A DNA stretch of 64,000 bases from Datnioides undecimradiatus (GCA_008933995.1 WARS01000015.1:11421861-11485860), one strand, 5' to 3'; shown: positions 26,800-39,835, counted from the stretch's first letter. Made by a program: numbers and translations. The notes: generated by a model not told the origin, from the sequence alone.

Positions 26800-27420
26800 A
26801 CCATGTCAGATAAAAGAGGTGCCATCACACCTGCTGTGTCAGATAAACGCTCTAGCGCCCGCTGTTCCTGCAAGCAGCACAACTATGGCAAGCATGCAGA
26901 GCCATTACTACTGTGAGTCAGTATACCCATTAGGTTATTTGATTACCAGCAGTAGAAGATGCATAGATTACAGCCTGTTGTGTGACCACTTTTACTAGTG
27001 TGTCTGCAAAGTTGACATCAAAATCTGTATCAATCCCAAGCTTTATTTGGAGGATCATATGGCCTAGAGACTGAACAGAGGTCTTAACAGTGGAAAGATT
27101 TGCAGTGTCAAAGAGGGAAGCCAGTTCATCAAATCAGGAGGGCATGCAGGTTGTTTTCTCTGGCATTTCCAGGGTTGTGAACTGTGAATTTGTGCCCCAG
27201 AATCAGACTGTCAGGAGAGGAAATCTGGCACAAATGACAAGAATTGTGCTTGTTGGTGTTTTTGTTTATGATTATATATTATTGTCTTGAGGGGTTTACA
27301 TTAGTTTGAAGGAAATCACAAGCCCAAAAAGATGGTAACCACTGGGAACACACCACAAATACAATCACTTCAGAGTTACGGTGCAGTTGCATTGCACTTT
27401 TTGGTCAGCATAGCATGAGG
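26800..27420. other. Intron 10 of acsbg2 copy 2, diverged from copy 1
   Basis: No clear similarity to copy 1 intron 10 (17773-18023) is visible, although both flanking exons match. The replacement is unexplained; a mobile-element insertion is possible but I found no defined ends. Confidence 0.35.
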
Positions 27421-30400
27421 TCTAAATGAGCATGTACGATTTATCTTTTCAGCTGTGGAAAGGTGATGCCAGGCTGCAAAACAAAGCTGGATAAGCCAGA
27501 TCAGGATGGGAATGGAGAGATATGTTTCTGGGGTCGGCACGTGTTTATGGGCTACCTGAACTCACCTGACAAAACAGCAGAAGCCCTTGATCAGGATGGT
27601 TGGCTGCACTCTGGAGACCTGGGAAGACATGACCAGCACGGCTTCTTGTACATCACAGGAAGGATCAAGGGTAAGCTCTGGTGAAAAAGGTTTCTTTGCA
27701 TATTCTAAATTTAGAAACACAGCACAGTAAAAAGGACTTGATGTGCAACAAAGTGTTGTTATTCCTTCTTTTCTCTCCAAGTTATCATATTGTGACCCTC
27801 TGGATAGGCATAACCCTTAAGTTAGCAACTGCAAGACTCATGTACCATTTACGTTGTACAGTTTCCAGAAAATACTATTATACATCAACTAAGAGTTTTG
27901 TGTAGTATTTGTACCAGATTATTTTTAAGTTGTCACTGGTACTTTTATTTAAGGGAACATTATGCAAGAGGCTGTATTTTCTGCAATTTGGTGCCCTTGC
28001 AGTTTCAAATTGACCTTAGGAATATATCAGACAGCAGTACACATGTGTTTGTTATGATTAGATTACTTGTGATTAAAAACTAGCAAAGCAAAAACTTCGC
28101 TGCCACAGCCACACGTTAACCAGGTGGAACAATACAATACATAGTGAGCCTGCCAATTTTACTTTCCAGCTCAATAACAAAAAAGTGGCATCTGTCTCTC
28201 AGCTGCTCTCGGCCTCTCTTTGTAGCTTCCTCTGTCCACTTTTTTTTGGTGCTGCTCCCTGCCCACAATCTCCTCCAGGTCTACCCACACAACCGTGGAC
28301 CCGAAAACTTCCTCTTCCCATTGGTCAAACATTTCTATGCTTGCCGTGTAAACACTTCCACCGTGTTCTCAGCTTTTTAAAATCAGGGTAAGCTAGTTGC
28401 ACAGCTTTAAGATAACTAGCGAGCGGCAACAAGCAAAGCCAATGCATTTGTCACGCAAGACAATCCATAAATCACAGAGAGGCGAGGCAGATCCAGAAGA
28501 AAAACAAAAAACATTTTCTCCATAAAAAGTTTCACCAAAATCATAGCTGATATGGGGTGAGTTAGAGCCTGGCGACCCAAGCTACAAGTGCAGGTAGAGC
28601 CGCTCGGGGGGACAGAGTGCGTCTCAAATAGGCGTAATTGACAATAATATAATTATTGAATGTACCATCAGAGTTATTTTGAACATGGTACACGTCAGTT
28701 ATTTAATTTTTTACACTTATTAAAGTACTAATTTTAGCACTGCCAGCATTACCATCTCACCTCTATAATAAGAAAATGGATCATGTAAGTGCACTTTGAA
28801 AAGGACCATTTCTCTACGCTCAAACACAGAACACAATGCAATGTTTTCTCCAACTATACAAGGGTCATTTTGTTTCTTTCTCATTTGTACAGAACTGATC
28901 ATCACTGCTGGTGGAGAAAACATCCCTCCTGTGCCCATCGAGGATTCACTGAAGACAGAAGTGCCCATCATCAGCAACGCCATGCTGATCGGAGACAAGC
29001 TCAAGTTCCTTTCTATGCTGCTCACTCTCAAAGTAACATGGCCTCTATTCCTGCAGACAGACACAGCTACTAAATAAAAAAAACAAATAATAATGACCCT
29101 TCTTTCTGTTTCCCCAGTGTGTCGTGGACGACAACGGTGAGCCCACAGATGAGTTGAGCCCAGAAGCTTTAGACTTCTGCCAGCAGCACGGTGTCACAGC
29201 GACCAAGGTGTCACAGATCATAGCCAATAAGGAGCCAGCTATCTATAAAGCCATTCAAGAGGGCATGGAGCGCATCAACGCCAGAGCTACATCCAATGCC
29301 CAGAAGGTCCAGAAGTGGGTCATACTGGAGCGAGACTTCTCTGTTGCAGGAGGAGAACTGGGTGAGTCATTGGAGTTTTGTTTTGGTTTTTTTTATAACT
29401 CTTTCTTTTGGCATTAAAACTGGAGCAAAGGTCAACACACAACACTGTTATTAAGGAATGAGGAAGTATTCACTATTCTTTTATGACTCACCATTACGCT
29501 CTATCAGCCCCCCCGCAGCAGAGAGATTGCAGGGGCAAAGGGGTTGTAAAGTTGAATACATTATTCTAGTCTCCCTGACTCATTGATCCCTTATCTGAAT
29601 GTGGTTTGTACAAGCTGCAATCTATGGCTCTGACCATAGCTCTAAAATATCAGCAGCCTAACTGTGTACTGACAAATCCATGGTTTTGTCTGTGGAGCTG
29701 CAACAGCCAATTAATTTGTAACTGGGCCTTTGTTTCTTAGTCATGCCCTTCAGTCAGTTTTTTCTTAATCCATACTATTCTCTGTACCCTATACTACAAA
29801 TCTTCATATACTATATTGACGTCTTTGTAGTTCATAGAATTATGTCACTGTCATGATCAAAGTGGCATGTGGCTCCAAGTTGTGCAAGAGGATCATAGAA
29901 ACACACTGCTGCCTGTAATATTTACATATTTTTAACATCATTCAGCATTTGTGCTGCTGAAAATACATCCCAGGCGAAGACAAGTCTTTATTAAATATTT
30001 TACAGAAAACAGACTTGACTTCAGATTCATTTTTGAGTAAGTATTATTTTGTGTTAGAGTTTGGGCCATTCCCTCATTTAAAAATCAACAAATCACTGAC
30101 CACAATGGATCAAATGTTGTCATATCTGTGGTTCGCTCAGTAGAAACCAATCTATACATTAAAATTTAGATTGAATTAACCTATTTTACCTTTTTTGCAT
30201 GAAGGACCCACCATGAAACTGAGGAGGCCCATTGTTGTGAAGATGTATCAGGAGAAAATAAACGAAATGTATGCTGTGGCAAAACTGTAAACTGTACTGC
30301 ACAAAGATGGTAGTGAAGAGAGCTAGTGTTGATATAAATGCAACAAAGGTTTGTGCTGCTATGTTTTAACATATAAAGTTCCTGTTGCCTGTTCCAAATC

Positions 30401-31020
30401 AATATTTAAGCGGCTTTGCAGTAGTTTGGCATGTTTGTAAATAAAAAAACAAAATCAGAGCCAAAATCTTGCCATTTTTGTGGAGCATATACAAGTGAAT
30501 TGTACACTGTAACTCAGCACCAAAGCCTCATGCAGAGTGGGAAACACTGGAAGCACAGTCATCATTTAAGAAATGTAACTTCTATATTGTTACATGATTA
30601 TAAAGCAACATTTGTGGATAATAATCCATTGTGATGTGAATGAATTGTCTTGCTTTTGTCATAAGCAAAAATATTTTCTTTCTGAAGGAGCAGTATGTGT
30701 TTAAGGATTTTACAGAATTAAGAATAGAATTACTTGCAGTTTCCAGCCCCATGTTGTATTCGTAACATAATGTCCATCTGGTAAAGCTGCTGGCATTGCC
30801 TCTTAAGACTGGAGGTGATGTTTGAATCAGTATTTTTCTAATAAGAACATCAATAGTCTGAATTTCTCCAATCACAAGTTTGTGAACATTGTAAAGCATA
30901 CATTTGAATCCATGCTTCCCCATGTACCATCTGACAAATATTTAAATGTTTATTTTGTTATAGTTGTTACATGATTGTCAATAAAAAGTAAGTGGTTTGG
31001 ACAAACTGACCAAACAAGTA

Positions 31021-34000
31021 TCAACCGTGTGCAATTTTTGTTTTTGAATCATTACTTTTTTACACTGTGAATGTGTACAGTGGATTTTGGACATATCTGA
31101 ACTAATCTTCTGCTACATTGAGGTGACAGCTGTGTTGGGCCCCAGATTATTTCTTGATTACTGAAGCCATGGGTCAGTGAGAACCACTTAACTAATGATT
31201 GCCATTTCATGTGGCACATTTTCCTCTTTAGTTTAGTCTACATTTCATTTGTGCCTAGAATGAAACCTGATCACTTAAATGATGCTTTTTCTATCCTTTT
31301 TATTCCTTTTTTGTTCAACCGTTTGTTTTGTTGAAAATGTCCCCACCATTCTCAGCTGCGTTTTTAGTACTAATGCTAACATGCTCGACACAGATGGTAA
31401 ACATATAGTAGCAATGTGTGCACATTTAACAGTAGTGCGTTGCAAATACGTCAATACAGACTTTGTCTTGTTACTATTTTGGAATGGCTATAAAATTTTG
31501 AAATCCTCAAACGCTGAGACACATATGCATGTTGAAATGTTAACGTTAGGTGTTACTGTCTCACAGGGCCAATATCATGGCTCTAGACTTGTTACTCTGT
31601 ACTTAAACTACTTAAACTAAAATAATTAATGTTAAAATAAATTGTGATAGTTTTGTGTTAATATTGAACTACTGTTTTAGCATTTTAAGTCATAAAATTT
31701 TAACCAAAGTGTGAACAACATTCTAACATGTTTTGGTGCTTTTCTTTAGAGATTCAGTGTAAGTAGGAAAACTGAGCACATAATAAACATATAAAGAAAA
31801 CTTTAAAATGTAATGTGTTGTTGAGCATGACACGTCTTAGGGTTAGATAACTCTGAAAAGTGTCTGAAAAGTTTCGCTTTCATGTTTCATGACATTTGAA
31901 ATAGTCAGGTTTGCAAAACACTGATCATATCATCAAGAAGATACACTTTAAAAAAAGAAAATACTTAGCCCTTTAGTTATGTATGCATATTATGTGTATT
32001 ATTACAGTCTGCAAGCAGCAAGAGCTATAGGAGAACATGTGAGACAACCTATCAGTTACATTGACTGGGGCCTACATTCATGTATATTCATGTATTTTCA
32101 GTGTATCTTTGTTGCCGCTCTAAACAACGATTTAGTTTCATCATTTTTCTGTCTTTGCTACACCCCTGTAGAACTTGATCTGTGCTGTAGCACTGGTTCC
32201 TCTCCTCAAATCTCCTGAAAAGGAATATCTAAAGAAAAAAATCCCATTCTGCTCACACACATATCAGATTGCATTCTGGGACAACGGGTTGTGTTATCTC
32301 ACATTCCAGTCTTTTAGGTAAAGTTACAGAGGCATGTCACCCAAAACTGAAGGTTCAGCTAATGAAAATACATACAGTTTGTTCCATAGCATTGTTAGAC
32401 TATTTAAATTGCTCAGGGCAGAGCTAATGACTACACAGTCACTGCTGGCTCTTTAATGTCTGTCAAAGTGCACAAGTAGTGATGATATAAGATCTAATAG
32501 TACATCTGGTACATCTCCACACTCATTGCTATGTATCTGAACGCAGAGGAACAGATCCTAATCTTCCAATTGGCTGGAAGAAAACACAATTGATATTGTC
32601 CTACATGCTGTCAGACTCATACTGCCCACAACTGCTGTTTGAAAGATTCAGCTCAGGATGTTGAAATACTTGTTTTCTTTTGTGGCACTACAGAATACAA
32701 AAGCAGCAGTTCTTCCAGTTGATAAATGAAGCGTGTCTAACGCATGATCTTTCTACACGCGTCTACATTTACATTTGCACCACAGGGGTTTCAGTACACT
32801 CAGTCTTCGATTTTTTAAGCGACCTTGGTAGAGCCTCTGTAAAGCTTTTGGGCTCTATTAAGATCTAATCTAATCTCAGTCCTGAGAAGCCATATTACCT
32901 TTTGGTCAATATAATATATATATATATATTTTCTTGCCACTTGACCAACCACGAAGTTTCCTGCATTTTAGATTTATGAGTCATTCAATCATATATGTTT
33001 GAACTGCTAATAATAAAACTTTACCTTCACCTTTAAGCTGGAATAATGAATGGGTTTCATTATTAATCTGACAATATCAATCTGACTGAGACTGTTTATG
33101 TAGGTTAAAGCATGTCGCAGTCCTGACCACACCTTGATCACTGGAATCAAATCCAGCAAGGTGCCACTGCATCCAAGATTGTGTCAAACGCGCTGCATTT
33201 ACATCACAGAGGTGAGGCCTCAGGCATGGCATAGTTGAACTCTCTCCAACAACAAATATTTTCTACCATGTTTAAGTTTTAATTTGCTCTTTAAATGCTA
33301 GTATATTCTGTAAGGATGAAACCTGAAATCCAAAAAACATTTAACTATTAAAAAATGAAATGGTGTCAAGCAGAATTTGGTGTTTCAGATCCTCTTGTGA
33401 GCATAAATCAGAAGTTATCGGGTTTATTGAACCAAAACAGACCACTAAGTTGTCAACTGTTTGACTTGCAAAAAAGTTACAGCACAAACGATCCTTCATC
33501 AGTTTAATTATTTTATGTTTATTTTGCACAAATAGGAAATATTTGAAAATAAAGTGCGAATGTGAATACATGGTACATCATTAGAATATATTCATTCAGT
33601 CTGAATGAATGGAAACGGAAATGTTGTAGCCCCAGCTGACTTTCTCTTACAGCCACCAGGTATGGCACAACACTATCCTCATGTGGCTGAAATCACATAC
33701 TACAATGTGTAAATATAATGAATTCTCACAAGTAACACCAATATATTTAAATGGTACGCTTATTGATTAAGGTATACAAATGTGTAGAACAAGGATATGT
33801 TAACCAAGGTTTAATAAAAAACAAACATTCAGCAGACAGATTAGGCTATATCACATTATGCCATCCAGTGGACTGTGAAGGCAGGAAATTCACAGCGCAG
33901 TTTTATTAAAGGACCAGTTCACCTCAATTTTAAAAAGAACATGTTGTCTTCCTTAGCTCAGGCAGCATCTAACCATGATGCCTGTAGTTTTGCACAAGAC

Positions 34001-34050
34001 ACATTTTTATGCTATCACACCAATACCACAGAGATTAACTAAAGTTTGTT
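31021..34050. other. Intergenic region, no recognised gene
   Basis: AT-rich sequence after the acsbg2 duplicate. A (TA)n run lies at 32911-32930. Short frames, including one of 113 codons at 31279-31620, have hydrophobic composition from T-rich DNA and no family motif. The right end merges into the 3' UTR of the minus-strand reductase-like gene. Confidence 0.5.
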
Positions 34051-34326
34051 TTGGTATCTTGACACCATTAAAACATTAACAAAACAAGTTTTTAAGAGGT
34101 GATGTCCACATTGGTTTGCATTTTTCACTGAACATGGCAACAACAAAAGGCCTCCTGTTGTCTCAGTCATATTGGGGTAGAATCCCAGTGGTCTTAATCT
34201 CAAAACTTGGATAATTTCAGAGCAAAATCTGAATGGTGAGATACTACTTGAGACTGTTGAGTAAATATAGTTTTTTGTGCTTTGGGTGAACTGACTTTTT
34301 TCATACAAACATTGGCTTCTTCTTTC

Positions 34327-36733
34327 TCATTTGGTTGTGATGGCAACTCCCCTCTTGACCCAGGCGTTGCTGTTGAGCAGAGAGAGCATGAAGCGAGCCA
34401 CGTCTCCTCTTCCCACCGCGCTACCCACAGGGTGACCACTGCTGTCAGGCACAAAGTATCCCTCATGGGTCAGAAGCTCTTGAGCTGTGGAGGATGACAT
34501 AATGAAAAACTGAGAGTTAGAGGCAATAACTCAATAGCATACAGCAGAAAGTGAACTGGAATACAGGCATTCACAAAAACTGAGGCCCATTCATACTCAC
34601 AAGCAGTGCATTAATAAACTAATAAGCCTTAACTATGTCAAAATGGATCCTAAGGCTGTGCTGTTCTTAGTGGCCTGTTTGCCACTGCTTCCCTGCTTTT
34701 ACCAGAGGCAGGCAGGTTCTTGAGACCAGGTGGGCGGACCACAGTCCAGTTGATGTCCTCAGTCTTCTGCAGAAGCTGCTCCATTTCATGCATGTTGGTT
34801 AGGACACTTCGGATCATTGGCAGCAGGAGGAACCGGATGAGATAAGACGACTGTGTTCCAGAGTTAGCTAACAATAAAACAAGAAAAAGAGAGTTAGTGA
34901 AGAGACTAATTCTCTGTAAAACAGAATTAGAAACCCAATATAAGACTGTGTCAGTAAATTGCGAACAGTACAAACACAAGTAATTTAGCAAATCCTTTAA
35001 AAAATTGAAAAAAACCCCAAAACCCTGTGCATTTTAAAATAAGATGTAATTTTATAAAAATAATTTTTACAGGGCTCTATAAGCTTGACATTGATTGCTG
35101 AAAATTACAGAACTATAACATGCTCTTTCAGTGACAAATAAATCAAAAAGACATAAACAGACGTTAACATGCTAATGCTTAGCATGTATACTGTCTTAGT
35201 TTAGCATTCCAGTCTGACAACATATAAAATTTGCTAATTAGCAGTTTACACCCAACAAAATATATGTATATTTTAATTCTTCAGCAGCTGGCTAAGTCTG
35301 CGCAATTGTCGAGAAGATGTTCTGACATAACTGAGCTGTCTCCATGACAACAGACAAAACTCTATGCATTGTTAAGGACCACTAAGGGCTGTTTAAAGTC
35401 CTGATATGCTGATATGTGATCAAAATAAAGATTATGCCACATACTCAGACCAGACATCTAAAGGTTTGTTAGTTTAAGAGGTTTAAAGAGTAAATTAAAG
35501 TTTATCAACATGAAATATCTCCAAACTGAAATTTAAGACAGAATAAGAACAACAGGGTTGTTTTATTTCATGATGAAATCAGACTCCGCAGACAGCTTCA
35601 TCATGTGTTCTACACTTACGATCAGTGTACCAGGAAGTCATGGTGATGATCCTGTTGACCCGGGCTTCTCGCATGGCGCTGATCATAACGTTCATGGACC
35701 TCGTGTAGCCTGTCACCGCTGAGAAGAAAGAGGCTGGGAAGCCGAGGCAGGACATGATCACGTCCTGTCCTCTGAAATGAGTCTTAAGACTGTCTGCTGA
35801 GAAAATATCAGCTTCCACCACCTGAAAGCAGCAAACAGGTAGACAGAAATGCATCACCAGGAGTTTAGATCATATACTTTACAGTTAACTTTTATTTATT
35901 TTGACTGCTGATGCATTTTTAATTACAGAACTTAGAATCCATGTGTAAAATTAAAGAATGAATGGTTACAACCATACCACAGAAAGAGTAGTATTAAGAG
36001 ATGAGGCCGATGCTAATCTGTATTTTTGATTTTGTCAACAAACCCCACGTATAGACCAACAGGGTGTTATTCTACCTTTCAATACTTTTCAGCAAAAATA
36101 TTTTTTAGTAAATGTGAATCCAACAGGAGGGAATAGTGCATATGCTGGGGACTATTTTCAGCTGTTGATTAATACAGCTGTGGATTAATGTTGTACTCTT
36201 GCAGCAGAATGATGTCTGTGAGATTTGCTCAAAACAGTGCAGTGCCACTGTTAAACACACAAAGAACATTCATCCATTCAGTGCAACATAATATGTTTTC
36301 AATAGTATCTGGACAGGAACAGAGCTCAGTGGCACAGAGATATATGAGCTTATCTGTTCAGTGTTGCAGGTATGTTCATATTATTATCTGCACTGACCTG
36401 TGCACAGTTTCACACCCAGCTGTTAAACCCACATAAACACTTGCAGCTATTGTTCAGAAATGCATTTAGTACTTTTAACTCATATGACCCATGTTTGGGG
36501 ACAATAAAATATTTATCATGTGACATCACACTGACTGAACTTTGAACCCAACATGCAGTGTGCAGCAGCACAATCTGAGAACCAAAGTGTCATATTACCT
36601 TGAGATTATCATGATGAATGGTAAGTTTTCCAGGATTCCTGACAATGGCAGTGACCGTGTGACCCTGGTTCAGCGCCTGGCTGACAAGATACTGTCCAGT
36701 CTGCCCGGTGGCTCCCAGCACGGCGATCTTCAT
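34327..36733 (-). CDS. NAD(P)-binding atypical SDR protein, BLVRB/flavin reductase (NADPH)-like
   Basis: Four minus-strand exons join in phase: 36733-36599, 35821-35620, 34867-34703 and 34484-34327, giving 219 aa (human BLVRB is 206). The N-terminus MKIAVLGATGQTGQYL is a Rossmann dinucleotide-binding motif with GATGQTG at residues 7-13, as in BLVRB. Later family features are VVEADIFSADSL, GQDVIMSCLG, IITMTSW at the place of BLVRB CTSA, INWTVVRPPGL, and GRGDVARFMLSLL near the C-terminus. These suggest an NADPH-dependent reductase of flavins or tetrapyrroles in the cytosol. Substrate is not predictable from sequence, and similarity to BLVRB outside the motifs is modest, so no symbol is given. 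An upstream exon encoding only Met-Ala-Lys (38854-38846) could splice in frame to 36742 and add six residues. CCAATGG sequence just upstream of 36733 would equally suit a local promoter. Confidence 0.85.
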
Positions 36734-36759
36734 TGTCAAACTCTGACGCACAAAGCTCA

Positions 36760-38840
36760 GTCAGGACTGAAGCAAACCAATGGACAACGCGCTGAAAGCT
36801 CTGACCTGTCAAAGTAACTGCAGAGAAGTCCCCTCCCTGTTTCCACTTCCAAAAGTGTAAAAAATGATTATCATGGTGTAATAAAGAGGCCTCTCTAACA
36901 AATTTAGGTCTGTCATGTGACAGATTTGTGCTTAATGATACACTAAATCCTTGTTTCTACATGAGACACTGCATATATTCATTTAAAAAGGTTAAGTCAT
37001 GTACAAGGAACATGGTCTGTGGGAATAGTAGGAGAGTTTTGTTTTCACTATCAGTTAAATTAATTACTTACTTATTCTGTCAAATGCCAGAAGACATGGA
37101 AACATGGCCAGCACAAGTTGACAATGACACTCAAATCATTTTTTGTTTAATTAATAGTCTGCACCCCACTGATGTTACATTTTAAATGATATAACACATC
37201 TTAAAAAAAACAAGCAATTGTTAATTATAAATTCTTTAAATTACTAAATAAACTAAATTATTAAATTGTCATAATCATTGCGTGTTTTTTTCTTTTTGTC
37301 AGTCAACTATAATAGTTTTAGATCTACAGAGGATTACAACCTGCCATCGATCTCAAAATCTTTTCAACTGCACTAAGAAAATATTTCCCACGATTTTCCC
37401 ACTTTAGTAACAGTAAGATGAAAATTTCCATTTGAAGAAGCAAAGAAAACCCAAACAGTGTTTGTCTTTGTTGTATCCAAACTGGGCTTAAAGGATTATT
37501 TCTGCTATAGTGGATGACGAGCCTGTTGATCAGATGTTCTCAAAGGATACTAAGTAGATACTGTTAATTGAATTTCAATGATTTTGGTTGGAAATCATTT
37601 TGAGAATGCATTTCTTGTTAGTGGTTATAGCACATGCTATAGTGGTTGTGCTAAACTTGCAAAACTTGCAGCAAGTGTTTTTACATGTTTTTATCAATTT
37701 AAAAAAATATGTGTTTATATACATACATATATATACATATATATACACACATATATATACACACACATAAAAATGGTACAAATAAACTTGCCTCGAAGTC
37801 TTGTCATTTGAGAAAATACAGAAGCTAATCTTTGTAAAGCCAGCTGGCATGTTAGATCTTTTAAGTCCTAGTACTTAAAAATGACCAATTCCCAGCAAAA
37901 GAGGGAAAATGCATTTTATGTGACCTTCAACAGATATTTTGTGTTTAACTACCGTTTTCTCAGCCTGTCCTGTAAACTCCTTAAAGTAAGTAAAGTAAAC
38001 CAACACACAGAAGATGCTAAGCAGCACGGAATAAAAATAAAACCTTTATTTTGTCATAACAACGAAAAATCTGAAGACACTATTTTGGCTTCAAATTCCA
38101 CCACTTTCTCTTCCTGTTTACCAGGTTTGAAATTATGAGAGCATGTATACATAATAAAATAACTGTCCCAAAAATAAATTGAACTCGCACATGATTTGTA
38201 TTTCCACCAGCATGGAAAATGCATTAGCTTGCACTGTAAAACAGCTTTGAGAACAGCAGGTCTTCTTTTCTATGAATATAACACTGCTTTCAGCGTGGCT
38301 CTGCAACAATACCTAACTGTTGAGGACTTGATGTCATTTACTTTTCCAGAGGTTTTGTTGATTTTTCAATACATGGACTAACAGCTAAACCATGGTTTAA
38401 TGGATTTAAAGATACATGCAGTAAAATCTTGGTTGATTTCTCTTATGTTCATGATCAGTTTAGAAACTTAGGAAGTCCTTACAGCAAGCATAAACATATA
38501 CTCATACGGCACTTGGCTGTAAGAAATAATTAAATTTATGGTGATTATGTATGTATTATGCAACACTGATGGTGGTTATGACCTGTAGGACTGTCACATT
38601 AAAGTAAATGGCAGCAGTTTTAAGTACTTTTACGCCGTAAACATAGCAACAGTTCACCACATCTCTAACAGGGGTAAATCTCTGTGTGTGAACTGAATAC
38701 ACCCCTTTCTACAGCGTATTTCCGTTAAACAACCAGCCGAGCAACATGCATTTTGCCATATTTCTCCAAACCATTGCAGTTTAGGGATAAGAAGCTGTAA
38801 ACGGTCTTTTTGCCTGCTAACGTTTACAAACATTAAGTAA
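36760..38840. other. Upstream region of the reductase-like gene, no further gene seen
   Basis: Mostly AT-rich. Includes a mixed TA/CA/CATA microsatellite at about 37710-37768. If the upstream Met-Ala-Lys exon is real, this is its first intron. Confidence 0.4.
37710..37768. repeat. Microsatellite, imperfect TACATA/TATACA
   Basis: Runs of ATATAC and ACACATA units visible directly; the open frames overlapping it are artefacts of the repeat. Confidence 0.85.
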
Positions 38841-38845
38841 CTCAC

Positions 38846-38854
38846 CTTCGCCAT
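38846..38854 (-). other. Candidate alternative first coding exon (Met-Ala-Lys) of the reductase-like gene
   Basis: On the minus strand ATGGCGAAG is followed directly by a consensus donor GTGAGT. Joined to the acceptor CGTCAG ending at 36743, the frame continues AGT TTG ACA ATG AAG, so the product would begin MAKSLTMKIAVLG. CpG-containing sequence surrounds it. The acceptor has only a moderate pyrimidine tract. It may instead be a first exon of another transcript. Confidence 0.3.
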
Positions 38855-39585
38855 ACGTCCATTGAGGGAGGCATTCAAGAGCGGTGGCGTTCAGTTGAGT
38901 TTGTCAAGCAACAGTTTCTAAAGGCATGGGTTTAATACATTTGATGTGGTTTTAAAAACAATTGGATTTACGCAGATGACCCTTTCAAATGATCGTTACA
39001 AATACCCTTAAACTACGTCCAAAATGTGAATTTTAATGTGAAATTAGCGCCCCGCTAATCTAATCTGTTATACTAATACTAATTTTTTCAACCATCGTTC
39101 AATTGCCTTTAATGATGTCCCTTTGTGACCTGCGTTGTTCTCTTTTATTTTAGTTTTCATACAGTCTATCCAGCAATACAGTTGTTGGTGGCAGTTCTTC
39201 AGTAGTAGGACAGGTTTCGTTAACAGCAATCCATCAGGGTTGACTGGCATTTAATGTCTCTGGTTGGTTTGAATTATCCAATAACAACTCTTATCTAATA
39301 ATTCTTTGCCAAACTTAAGAAAGCATTCATGACATTTTCACTTTAAAAACAATATTGATTTGAACTAATTTTTCAGAAATATAGATTATTGGGTAAACAA
39401 ATAGATGTTAAACTAAACCATAACTAAAACTGAAATGACAATTTTTGTGTTGACAGTGAAATAGATTTTTGACTGCCAAAATTCACCCCTGTGATACAAA
39501 TGCACTCATTAAGCTTTTGTTTTTACCATTTTCCTAATTTCTGTTGCTTTTTCATTTTGCCTTTAATGTTTTATTGTATTCTGTT
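38855..39585. other. Intergenic sequence, nothing recognised
   Basis: AT-rich DNA with no splice-supported open frame. The segment next to the candidate first exon (38855-38900) is richer in CpG. Confidence 0.4.
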
Positions 39586-39589
39586 TGTA

Positions 39590-39790
39590 TAGCACCAATT
39601 CATAACACTGGTTTTCTCAGGGCACTTTGCATATAGAGAAGGTCTAGACTAAACTCTTTATATTACTTCCCACTGTGAGCAATCGCTTGGCAACAGCGGC
39701 AAGGAAAAACTACTTTTAAATAGGTAGGAACTGGCTCAAGGTGGGCGGCCATCTGCCTCGAATGGCTGTGGGTAAAGGCAGTGAGAAGGA
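39590..39790 (+). repeat. Teleost interspersed repeat fragment
   Basis: The order of words CACCAATTCATAAC, TCTCAGGGCACTTTGCATA, GGTCTAGAC, CTTGGCAACAGCGGCAAGG and GGCGGCCATCTGCCTCGA matches a highly repeated fish element as I recall it. It runs directly into a GA microsatellite, as copies of this family commonly do. Confidence 0.6.
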
Positions 39791-39791
39791 C

Positions 39792-39793
<2 letters not shown>

Positions 39794-39835
<42 letters not shown>
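39794..39835. repeat. (GA)n microsatellite
   Basis: About 21 uninterrupted GA units, seen directly. Confidence 0.97.

Larger units (their letters stand above)
22790..31020 (+). pseudogene. Tandem 5'-truncated, partly decayed duplicate of acsbg2 (copy 2)
   Basis: Exons equivalent to copy 1 exons 3-14 occur in order: 23209-23485, 24223-24311, 24772-24892, 24998 to about 25080, 25245-25390, 26027-26196, 26283-26459, 26553-26778, 27453-27670, 28893-29032, 29118-29361 and 30205-30290. No counterpart of exons 1-2 or the TATA region is present. Exon 3 loses the frame by a 1-bp deletion early on (a TGA follows at once) and has further indels. Exon 6 has lost its donor. Exons 7, 8, 9 and 10 have lengths of 146, 170, 177 and 226 against 150, 168, 182 and 234, and exon 8 runs into a stop. 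Exons 4, 5, 11, 12, 13 and 14 keep exact lengths and open frames. Exon 12 has the canonical FLSMLLTLK end that copy 1 lacks. The copy cannot encode a full enzyme as read; consensus errors in a hard-to-assemble duplicate are the main alternative. Confidence 0.88.

Noticed and set aside
22790-31020. Calling copy 2 a second functional acsbg2 gene
   Set aside because: Missing exons 1-2, early stop in exon 3, lost donor of exon 6 and net indels in exons 7-10 exclude a full-length product as the sequence stands.
31279-31620. 113-codon plus-strand frame
   Set aside because: Composition follows T-rich DNA; no motif, no splice context and no repeat coding signature.
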